A stretch of 5,045 nt of DNA from Tissierella_B sp964485455. Its GTDB lineage: Bacteria > Bacillota > Clostridia > Tissierellales > Tissierellaceae. Shown here one piece after another: positions 1-4,479 of this stretch. The translations under genes were made by a program, and so were the position numbers. The number at the start of each line of letters is the position of its first letter. The stretch's first letter is position 1. Below the pieces are notes generated by a model, which searched no databases, was not told where the DNA came from, and saw nothing but the letters and a program-made list of their open reading frames with translations. The stretch spans positions 1-5,045 of the forward strand of contig CAZAJU010000129.1 in NCBI GenBank assembly GCA_964485455.1, given 5' to 3'.

Positions 1-127
1 AAAGCCTTTTCAATGGCTTCAGCGATTTTTTTATTATTCAACTGTCAAAGATCCGAGCTTAAAATATACCCCTAGCTTTTCGGTATGGCTTGAAGTAATC
101 GATATACAATTACCTCTGATATTTAAA
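1..127. other. Left-edge AT-rich stretch with no supported gene
   Basis: No convincing gene is visible here. On the minus strand, a TTG at 41-39 could open a reading frame running off the left edge (L/M-NNKKIAEAIEKA). It has no recognisable ribosome site and an in-frame stop lies just before it. On the plus strand, a weak 5-bp stem (2-6 with 15-19) followed by a run of seven T at 26-32 could be the tail of a terminator for a gene outside the window. The U-run starts several bases after the stem, so this is a poor match. The rest is AT-rich spacer leading to the pyrB promoter. Confidence 0.3.
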
Positions 128-156
128 TTGACAAGTTAAAGCTAATATGATATTTT
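128..156 (+). promoter_or_regulatory. Sigma-A-type promoter of the pyrBI operon
   Basis: A perfect -35 box TTGACA (128-133) is followed after exactly 17 bp by TATTTT (151-156), a 4/6 match to the -10 consensus. The predicted start of transcription is near 162-164, a few bases before the regulatory hairpin at 171. That is the arrangement expected for a promoter feeding an attenuator. The resulting leader would be about 280 nt. TATGAT at 146-151 is a closer -10 match, but it sits only 12 bp from the -35 box. Confidence 0.75.
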
Positions 157-170
157 AATTGAAAAAGATA

Positions 171-200
171 CCTTTAAATCAATCCGAGAGATTGGAAAGG
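171..200 (+). promoter_or_regulatory. Candidate PyrR-binding loop (anti-antiterminator hairpin)
   Basis: The RNA can fold as a lower stem CCTTT (171-175) with AAAGG (196-200), an internal bulge AAAT on the 5' side and G195 on the 3' side, and an upper stem CAATC (180-184) with GATTG (190-194) closing the loop CGAGA. PyrR-binding loops of Bacillus and relatives follow the consensus ARUCCNGNGAGGYU, with a purine-rich 5' internal bulge. Here AATCC-GAGAG-ATT (181-193) fits if the single N is absent and one G is replaced by A, giving a five-base instead of a six-base loop. In that model PyrR bound to UMP would stabilise this hairpin, block the antiterminator and let the terminator at 226-251 form. 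The overlap logic is seen directly; PyrR binding is inferred. Confidence 0.65.
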
Positions 201-232
201 CCAGCGTAAACCGTGTATTTTCTATGCCTTCC
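194..232 (+). promoter_or_regulatory. Antiterminator pairing of the pyrBI attenuator
   Basis: GGAAAGGC (194-201) is complementary to GCCTTCC (226-232), with one bulged A. Forming this long-range stem uses the 5' arm of the terminator and so prevents termination. Its own 5' arm overlaps the AAAGG (196-200) that closes the upstream anti-antiterminator hairpin. The three structures are therefore mutually exclusive in the order seen in PyrR-controlled pyr attenuators. Confidence 0.65.
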
Positions 233-251
233 ATTAGGGAAGGCTTTTTTT
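226..251 (+). terminator. Intrinsic terminator acting as pyrBI attenuator
   Basis: GCCTTCC (226-232) pairs perfectly with GGAAGGC (238-244) around a five-base loop and is followed directly by seven T (245-251). This is a textbook rho-independent terminator. It lies about 190 bp before pyrB and about 80 bp after the promoter, so it ends the leader rather than a gene. This position, and the competing antiterminator, identify it as an attenuator. Confidence 0.85.
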
Positions 252-252
252 A

Positions 253-300
253 TGACCTAACCCAATTTAGGGTGAATTTCCCAAAATTGATGGTAGGTCA
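253..300 (+). other. Long imperfect hairpin after the attenuator
   Basis: TGACCTA (253-259) pairs with TAGGTCA (294-300). Inside it, C261-C262 can pair with G292-G293 and C263 with G289. AATTT (264-268) then pairs with AAATT (284-288), and GGG (270-272) with CCC (280-282), around a seven-base loop. That is about 18 pairs with one mismatch and small bulges. No T-run follows, so it is not an intrinsic terminator. It might protect or shape the read-through mRNA, or mark one end of a repeat element. Confidence 0.55.
254..278 (+). repeat. 25-bp direct repeat, copy 1
   Basis: The 25 bases from GACCTAACCC to GGTGAATT are identical to those at 365-389, 111 bp downstream. This copy forms the 5' half of the hairpin at 253-300. 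Confidence 0.85.
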
Positions 301-364
301 AACGCAATGAGCACCAAATTCATACGACCTTAGGGAGTAAATGAATTTGAGCTGCGAAACTGCG

Positions 365-389
365 GACCTAACCCAATTTAGGGTGAATT
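365..389 (+). repeat. 25-bp direct repeat, copy 2
   Basis: This is an exact second copy of 254-278. Its flanks differ, so it cannot form the same hairpin. Its last bases instead extend into the palindrome GTGAATTCAC (383-392), and its TAACCC (369-374) is complementary to GGGTTA (415-420), shortly before the ribosome site. Confidence 0.85.
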
Positions 390-430
390 CACGAGTTCTA
401 CGCCAGTCCTCTAAGGGTTACCCACTAGTA

Positions 431-436
431 AGGAGG
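431..436 (+). promoter_or_regulatory. pyrB ribosome binding site that decides the start
   Basis: AGGAGG is followed by six bases and then ATG at 443. The same frame is open back to an ATG at 341, but this strong site and the family-typical start MLKGRNLIDP place initiation at 443. Confidence 0.9.
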
Positions 437-442
437 AATAAT

Positions 443-1366
443 ATGCTAAAAGGAAGAAATCTTATAGACCCAAGTGATTTATCCATCGAGGAAATAGACG
501 AGATTATGGAATTAACGGGAGAAATAGTAAATAATCCAAGGGAATTTGCTCACATATGTGATGGCATGATTCTTGGTACATTGTTTTATGAGCCTAGCAC
601 TAGAACCAGATTAAGCTTTGAAGCCGCAATGTTGAGATTAGGCGGGAAGGTTGTTGGCTTCTCAGAGCCGGGCTCAAGTTCTGTCCAAAAGGGAGAAAGT
701 CTTATAGACACCTTAAGAACCGTAGGAGCATACACAGACATAATGGTTATGAGACATTCAAAAGAAGGGGCACCAAAGTTAGGAGCAGACTACTGCCCCG
801 TACCTCTAATAAATGCAGGAGATGGAGGTCATCAGCATCCTACTCAAACTTTGACAGACCTATATACCATTTTAGAATCCAAAGGAACCTTAGATAATCT
901 AGTACTTGGATTTTGTGGAGATTTAAAATTTGGTAGAACAGTACATTCTCTTATAAAAGCTATGTCCAGGTATAAAAATATAAAGTTTGTATTAATTTCA
1001 CCTGTAGAGTTAGAGGTTCCAGATTATATTAAGACGGAAGTATTGGATAAAAACAATATAGAATATGTAGAAGTTGAGAAACTGGAAGATGTAATAGATT
1101 CCCTTGATATTTTATATATGACTAGGGTTCAAAAGGAAAGGTTCTTCAATGAGGCTGACTATGAAAGGTTAAAAGACAGCTATATATTGGATTTAAAGAA
1201 GTTAGAAAAGGCTAAGACAGACCTTGCCATCCTTCATCCGCTGCCAAGGGTTAATGAGATAAAGGTTGAAGTAGACTCAGATCCTAGAGCTAAGTATTTC
1301 CAGCAGGTAAAGAATGGCATGTTTGTACGAATGGCACTAATTGCTAAGCTTTTGGGGGTGAAGTAA
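443..1366 (+). CDS. pyrB: Aspartate carbamoyltransferase, catalytic chain
   Basis: This 307-aa protein joins carbamoyl phosphate to L-aspartate to give N-carbamoyl-L-aspartate, the first committed step of cytosolic pyrimidine synthesis. The family motifs are present in order. The phosphate-binding STRTR is at residues 52-56 (E. coli S52-T55). The loop supplied by the adjacent subunit has S80 and K83. R104 is followed by QHPTQ at 131-135, with H132 and Q135. Then come R165 in KFGRT, the aspartate-loop R228 and Q230 in TRVQ, and HPLPR at 265-269. Length and motif spacing match E. coli PyrB, so it should be active. The start is at 443; an in-frame ATG at 341 would add 34 residues not expected in the family. 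The stop overlaps the pyrI start by one base, implying translational coupling and a class B (PyrB6-PyrI6) holoenzyme. Expression is probably set by the upstream attenuator. Confidence 0.97.
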   Translation: MLKGRNLIDPSDLSIEEIDEIMELTGEIVNNPREFAHICDGMILGTLFYEPSTRTRLSFEAAMLRLGGKVVGFSEPGSSSVQKGESLIDTLRTVGAYTDIMVMRHSKEGAPKLGADYCPVPLINAGDGGHQHPTQTLTDLYTILESKGTLDNLVLGFCGDLKFGRTVHSLIKAMSRYKNIKFVLISPVELEVPDYIKTEVLDKNNIEYVEVEKLEDVIDSLDILYMTRVQKERFFNEADYERLKDSYILDLKKLEKAKTDLAILHPLPRVNEIKVEVDSDPRAKYFQQVKNGMFVRMALIAKLLGVK

Positions 1367-1788
1367 TGAATTTAAAAATAACTACTATTACTAAAGGAAT
1401 CGTAATCGACCATATAAAGGCAGGCTTAGGCTTAAAGATATTTGATTTTTTAAAACTAGATGAAGCTGATTTTACTGTTGCATTGATAATGAATGCTAGT
1501 AGCAAAAAATTAGGCCACAAAGACATAATAAAGATAGAAAATGTCATAGATATTGATTTAACTATGTTGGGATTTCTAGACCCTAATATGACTGTCAACA
1601 TTATTGAGAATGAGAAGATTATAGACAAGATACAACTAACTCTTCCAGAAAAGCTGGAGGGTATTATTTCATGTAAAAACCCACGTTGTATCACAAGAGA
1701 AGAAAGGGATGCAGTTCATAGATTTGTACTTCTTGATAAGGAGAAGGGCACATATAAGTGTGATTACTGCGATCATATATATTCATAA
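1366..1788 (+). CDS. pyrI: Aspartate carbamoyltransferase, regulatory chain
   Basis: This 140-aa non-catalytic subunit binds nucleotides and tunes ATCase activity. The N-terminal nucleotide domain (about 1-95) keeps D15-H16, K56, N78 and K88, the equivalents of E. coli D19-H20, K60, N84 and K94 that contact CTP/ATP. The C-terminal zinc domain has C103, C108, C132 and C135. Their 5-24-3 spacing is the same as in E. coli, and this zinc site holds the contact with PyrB. The ATG shares its first base with the pyrB stop, and GGGGGTG (1354-1360) inside the end of pyrB is the likely ribosome site. All key residues are intact, so feedback control is expected; whether CTP alone or CTP plus UTP inhibits cannot be read from sequence. 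It is the last gene of the operon. Confidence 0.97.
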   Translation: MNLKITTITKGIVIDHIKAGLGLKIFDFLKLDEADFTVALIMNASSKKLGHKDIIKIENVIDIDLTMLGFLDPNMTVNIIENEKIIDKIQLTLPEKLEGIISCKNPRCITREERDAVHRFVLLDKEKGTYKCDYCDHIYS

Positions 1789-1811
1789 AATTAAATATAT
1801 AGAAATTTAGA

Positions 1812-1849
1812 AAAAGGGCTTCCATTGATTATTAAATGGAAGCCCTTTT
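1812..1849. terminator. Bidirectional terminator between pyrI and the converging lipoprotein gene
   Basis: A perfect 15-bp stem pairs 1812-1826 with 1835-1849 around an eight-base loop. It carries A-runs on the 5' side and T-runs on the 3' side, so each strand presents a GC-containing stem followed by U residues. It lies 23 bp after the pyrI stop and 29 bp after the stop of the minus-strand gene, and it probably ends both transcripts. No further pyr gene follows, so the operon is bicistronic. Confidence 0.92.
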
Positions 1850-1878
1850 GAAAGTTATCTAGGTTTTTAGGTTAAGCT

Positions 1879-3045
1879 TTATGGCAAATAAAATCCCCTT
1901 ATAATTTTAAGTTGTCCATCAGCTCCGATTATAAAATCATAGTGCATATCCTTTAAAAGTTCATAGCTTTCAATGAATTCAATATCAAGAATATTTATCC
2001 CATAGGCCTTAAAGTTATTATAGTTTGGTGGCGCAAGCGGTATGACAAATACTCCATTCTCTAGGGAATATTCCTCTTTAAGATTTAAGTCTTTTATATA
2101 AAAACCTGAATCTGCTATATCATCTGGTACAAATTCTTTAACCTTTATTGTTATATTTTTTGGTTCTCCATCTACTATGTTGATATCCTCGATTTGTCCA
2201 AATACCTTTTTTCCACCACCGTTGATGTACTCAACTGCTGCAGTTTCAGCATCTAAGATGGTATAAGGAGAAGGTTTAAAATCAAATGTGAGAATCATAC
2301 TTTGCATTATCTCCTCGAATCCATCCTCATCATTTAAATATATATTAGCTTTCCTTTGGAGTTGATCATCAACTAATAATTTGTTTAAGCTTGTCTCCAT
2401 ATATAAATAAGTATATATAGATTTATAGGGAAGCAATTCAATATATCCCATTATATTTTCATCTGAATATATATCCCATCTTAATTCATAGTCTTCAGTG
2501 GTTTTTACATCCCAGTCTTTAGGTATTTCCATTGTAAAAAAGCTACTTCCTATGACTTTATATCCTTCTATCTTAGGAACAGGGATACTATTATTAATAG
2601 ATTTTATACTAGAAGCCATTTTAACTACTTGTAGTTGCATTGCTTCATATTCTTTTGTTAATTTATTATTGTCTAATGAAAATTGAACGTCTGATGGCAT
2701 CCTTAATATATAAGTATATCCATTTTCTTGAAGTATGATTTTTTCGCTAACAGGAGCTTGATTTATATCCTCTTCTGTAATCAGCTCTCCAACCAACCTT
2801 TCTATACTGCATAAGAGCCCGCCATACTCTCTATTGTTCAAACTATAGAAATTCACCCCATTTTCATAGCCTTCTATGATATACTTTTTATTCCACTCAT
2901 GAGGTATTTCTACGGAAAAGTTCAGCTCTTCGCTCTTAAATAGTATTTCAGTAATTGGATTTGATAAAGTCTCCTTTGTACAACTTGAAAGAATTATTGA
3001 AGCTATAAGTATCATGCTTAAAAATAAATATTTACTCTTATACAT
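1879..3045 (-). CDS. Predicted lipoprotein with two EIPxxW modules, function unknown
   Basis: This 388-aa protein begins with a lipoprotein signal: charged MYKSK, a hydrophobic stretch at 6-19, and lipobox LSSC with the modified cysteine at 22. It should be anchored to the outer face of the membrane. Residues about 41-83 (FSVEIPHEWNKK... then NFYSL...GGLL) resemble about 169-205 (FFTMEIPKDWDVK... then DIYSD...GYIEL), suggesting two copies of one small beta-rich domain. The C-terminal part (about 260-388) is different and may be a separate domain. No catalytic motif is recognised and I cannot assign a function. The ribosome site GGAGG (complement of 3052-3056) lies six bases before the ATG. 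It is the second gene of a same-strand pair of lipoprotein genes, with a terminator-like hairpin immediately upstream. Confidence 0.88.
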   Translation of the reverse strand: MYKSKYLFLSMILIASIILSSCTKETLSNPITEILFKSEELNFSVEIPHEWNKKYIIEGYENGVNFYSLNNREYGGLLCSIERLVGELITEEDINQAPVSEKIILQENGYTYILRMPSDVQFSLDNNKLTKEYEAMQLQVVKMASSIKSINNSIPVPKIEGYKVIGSSFFTMEIPKDWDVKTTEDYELRWDIYSDENIMGYIELLPYKSIYTYLYMETSLNKLLVDDQLQRKANIYLNDEDGFEEIMQSMILTFDFKPSPYTILDAETAAVEYINGGGKKVFGQIEDINIVDGEPKNITIKVKEFVPDDIADSGFYIKDLNLKEEYSLENGVFVIPLAPPNYNNFKAYGINILDIEFIESYELLKDMHYDFIIGADGQLKIIRGFYLP

Positions 3046-3062
3046 AATACACCTCCATATTT

Positions 3063-3086
3063 AAAAACTCCGGCCATAGCCGGAGT
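3063..3086 (-). terminator. Intrinsic terminator or attenuator between the two lipoprotein genes
   Basis: On the minus strand, ACTCCGGC (3086-3079) pairs with GCCGGAGT (3074-3067) around a four-base loop, followed by five U (3067-3063). It lies 17 bp after the stop of the 175-aa lipoprotein gene, as a normal terminator would. However, it ends only about six bases before the ribosome site of the next gene on the same strand. It may therefore be partial, lowering expression of the downstream gene. A plus-strand role is unlikely, since the T-rich run there starts about 10 bases after the stem. Confidence 0.8.
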
Positions 3087-3103
3087 CAATTGGTTGTTTT
3101 TTC

Positions 3104-3631
3104 TTAATATCCTCCGGAAGTCTTAATCATATTTACATTTCCGCTTGGATTATAAGGTGTAGTCATTATAAAGCTGTCATTGTCCCTATCATATTGATAA
3201 ATATTTAATGTAAGGCTTGCAGTTCTTGGGCTGTAGGTTGATATATAGAATTCTTCATCTATTGTAAACACATTAAAATCAATCATTCCAAGTTGAACAT
3301 ATTCATCAACTAATACATAATCCTTATCCTTATCTTGAACTATTAACATCCAGTTTTGTCCATCATCCCATGCAATTTCTCCTTTTGAATCTTTTTGTGC
3401 AGTAGTTAGCATTGAGATTTTTTCCATCTCTTCATCCTTGTCAAAGTCAAATTCAAATTCATCCAATATAGTTAGATTTTCGATATCAACCTTATCCACT
3501 GGTTTGATTATCTGACCATCAGGCTCTTCTATGGGTTCTGCAGGTCCATCAACAGGTTTTGTAGCAGGTGTACAGCCAAACAATGCAAATACTAGAGTCA
3601 TAATCATCATTAATGATATGAATTTATTCAT
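3104..3631 (-). CDS. Small predicted lipoprotein, function unknown
   Basis: This 175-aa protein has the signal MNKFISLMMIMTLVFALFGC with cysteine 20 as the probable lipidation site. The lipobox LFGC has an unusual phenylalanine at -2. A proline-rich and acidic linker (about 21-50: PATKPVDGPAEPIEEPDG) probably spaces the domain from the membrane. The rest (about 52-165) is acidic and looks beta-rich, with FDFDKDEEMEKI (58-69) and YDRDNDSF. These Asp-rich stretches recall calcium-binding loops of VCBS/FG-GAP-like proteins, but the match is too short to claim binding. The ribosome site is AAGGAAGGTG (complement of 3637-3646), five bases before the ATG. It is divergent from the Crp/Fnr gene and upstream of the 388-aa lipoprotein gene. 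Confidence 0.87.
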   Translation of the reverse strand: MNKFISLMMIMTLVFALFGCTPATKPVDGPAEPIEEPDGQIIKPVDKVDIENLTILDEFEFDFDKDEEMEKISMLTTAQKDSKGEIAWDDGQNWMLIVQDKDKDYVLVDEYVQLGMIDFNVFTIDEEFYISTYSPRTASLTLNIYQYDRDNDSFIMTTPYNPSGNVNMIKTSGGY

Positions 3632-3652
3632 GATATCACCTTCCTTAAAACA

Positions 3653-3658
3653 ATTATA
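3653..3658 (-). promoter_or_regulatory. -10 box for the 175-aa lipoprotein gene
   Basis: On the minus strand a perfect TATAAT lies 21 bp before the start codon. At 16-18 bp further upstream there is no good -35 box (ACCTAC, CCTACT or AACCTA). The nearest better match, TTAACC, is about 20 bp away. The strong -10 with a poor -35 would suit a promoter that depends on an activator. Confidence 0.55.
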
Positions 3659-3699
3659 CCCAATATATAAATAAAGTAGGTTAATAAAAGGTTACAAAA

Positions 3700-3731
3700 A
3701 TGATATTATTGGGTTATATCATAAAATGATA
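3700..3731. promoter_or_regulatory. Overlapping inverted repeats (TGATA half-sites) in the divergent region
   Basis: ATGATAT (3700-3706) and ATATCAT (3716-3722) form a perfect 7-bp inverted repeat with a 9-bp spacer. The right arm is shared with a second one, TATCAT (3717-3722) and ATGATA (3726-3731), with a 3-bp spacer and half-sites about 10 bp apart. It lies between the divergent lipoprotein and regulator genes, so it could be an operator for either promoter. The neighbouring Crp/Fnr regulator has an FNR-like recognition helix, and FNR reads TTGAT half-sites. TTGGG-N4-ATCAT (3709-3722) matches the FNR box at 7 of 10 positions. Candidate plus-strand -10 boxes TATATC (3715-3720) and TATCAT (3717-3722) fall within it, so binding could repress the regulator's own gene. 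Confidence 0.45.
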
Positions 3732-3786
3732 CAAATTTAAGAGTCAGTTTAAGGTAAGAGAACCGTTTTTAATTGAGGGGGATTTT

Positions 3787-4458
3787 ATGAATAAAGGTGA
3801 AAGAACCTGTATAGAAATAGTACCAATCTTTAGCAGTCTTACTTATGAAGAGATGTTGGAGGTAGAATCCATTACAAGGGTGAAAACCTATGAGAAAGGT
3901 GAAATCATCTACTCAGCAGGGGATAGTGGAGACAAGCTGTATGTACCACATAGAGGGAGTGTGAAGATCTCAAGGACTAGTCCTAATGGTAAGGAACAGG
4001 TCATAAGAGTTGTTAGCCCAGGAGATTTTTTAGGTGAATTATCCCTTTTTAGTGGAGTTCCATATCAAGAGGAAGCTCAGGCTCTTGAGAAGACTACTTT
4101 GTGTGTTATAGAAGGAAAGAAGCTAAAGGTATTGATGGAGAGATACCCTTCCATTACTTTTAAGGTTATGGCAGAACTCAGCCGTAGGTTGGAAACGGCT
4201 CAGAATCTTATAGAAGATATCAATCTTCGCTCAGTAGAGGAGAGACTAGCTTCAGCTTTGTTAAAGGCAGCAGGGGATAATGATGAAGTAGTTCTTAATA
4301 TGACCAAGGGAGACTTTGCTTCCCAAATTGGCATGAGTCAAGAAACTCTTAGTAGAAAGCTTACAGCTTTACAGGACCAAGGATTGATTCAGCAGAAGGG
4401 AAATAAAGTAATTATTCTATTAGATAAAGAAGGGTTAAAAAATATAACTAAAGCCTAA
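3787..4458 (+). CDS. Crp/Fnr-family transcription regulator
   Basis: This 223-aa protein has the usual two-domain layout. A cyclic-nucleotide-binding-like sensor domain spans about 12-130, with a GDFLGELSLFSG signature at 79-90, followed by a dimerisation helix (about 125-150). A winged helix-turn-helix spans about 171-215, with recognition helix SQETLSRKL (184-192). In that helix E186, S189 and R190 match the E-x-x-S-R pattern of E. coli FNR, predicting a TTGAT-like half-site. The CRP residues that hold cAMP (Arg-Ser) are replaced by Q94-E95, so cAMP is unlikely. Only two cysteines (C8, C106) are present, so a four-cysteine FNR-type iron-sulfur cluster is not supported and the signal is unknown. 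The ribosome site GAGGGGGA (3775-3782) precedes the ATG. It converges on a hemerythrin-like gene, suggesting an oxygen or nitric oxide response. Confidence 0.93.
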   Translation: MNKGERTCIEIVPIFSSLTYEEMLEVESITRVKTYEKGEIIYSAGDSGDKLYVPHRGSVKISRTSPNGKEQVIRVVSPGDFLGELSLFSGVPYQEEAQALEKTTLCVIEGKKLKVLMERYPSITFKVMAELSRRLETAQNLIEDINLRSVEERLASALLKAAGDNDEVVLNMTKGDFASQIGMSQETLSRKLTALQDQGLIQQKGNKVIILLDKEGLKNITKA

Positions 4459-4479
4459 GGCCTTAGTTATATTTTTTTT
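4437..4479. terminator. Shared bidirectional terminator built from both gene ends
   Basis: AATATAACTAA (4441-4451) pairs perfectly with TTAGTTATATT (4463-4473). Inside, GCC (4453-4455) pairs with GGC (4459-4461) after one A·C mismatch, leaving the regulator's own stop codon TAA (4456-4458) as the loop. Outside, A (4437-4440) pairs with T (4474-4477), and the T-run reaches 4479. It is symmetrical enough to terminate transcription from both sides. It includes the last codons and stops of both converging genes, whose stop codons are separated by only 4 bp. Confidence 0.85.

Larger units (their letters stand above)
252..430 (+). other. Unexplained structured leader segment before pyrB
   Basis: This segment lies in the transcribed leader after the attenuator and before the pyrB ribosome site. 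Its part from 301 to 420 is about 45% GC by hand count, which is high for this AT-rich window. It carries a 25-bp direct repeat, a long hairpin (253-300) and a 9-bp hairpin, CAAATTCAT (315-323) with ATGAATTTG (341-349). The loop of the second hairpin contains CCTTAG (328-333), complementary to CTAAGG (411-416), so a pseudoknot is possible. A 10-bp palindrome GTGAATTCAC lies at 383-392. It matches no riboswitch class that I can defend. It could be a structured RNA, the remnant of a dispersed intergenic repeat, or both. Confidence 0.5.

Noticed and set aside
1..41. Start of a minus-strand protein gene (TTG at 41, NNKKIAEAIEKA)
   Set aside because: Only 13 codons are visible, there is no ribosome site, and the start codon is weak. 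It is noted only as a possibility in the left-edge entry.
328..420. Known riboswitch in the pyrB leader (compared by eye with yybP-ykoY, THF and M-box types)
   Set aside because: Isolated matches such as GGGAGTA occur, but the conserved loops and pairing order of these classes are not present. Pyrimidine genes are also not their usual targets.
341..442. Longer pyrB starting at ATG 341 (341 aa)
   Set aside because: The family-typical start MLKGRNLIDP at 443 has an ideal AGGAGG at six bases. The added 34 residues look like translated noncoding leader, cover the 25-bp repeat and the ribosome site, and their own SD-like AGGAG is too close to the ATG.
307..442. E. coli-style pyrBI leader-peptide attenuator driven by UTP-sensitive pausing
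   Set aside because: The only intrinsic terminator (226-251) lies upstream of these short frames. There is no U-rich pause site with a leader peptide overlapping a terminator.
1344..1694. 116-codon open frame on the minus strand
   Set aside because: It lies antisense to the end of pyrB and most of pyrI, which are certain, and shows no family features of its own.
2400..2480. AT-rich TATATA-containing stretches as repeats or promoters
   Set aside because: They lie inside the lipoprotein coding sequence and reflect Tyr/Ile codons in an AT-rich genome.
2498..2686. 62-codon plus-strand open frame
   Set aside because: It is antisense within the 388-aa lipoprotein gene, which has a good ribosome site and lipobox. 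The short frame has neither support nor a recognisable product.
3787..4458. Calling the regulator Crp or Fnr proper
   Set aside because: The cAMP-contact Arg-Ser is missing and there are too few cysteines for the FNR cluster, so only the family name is supported.
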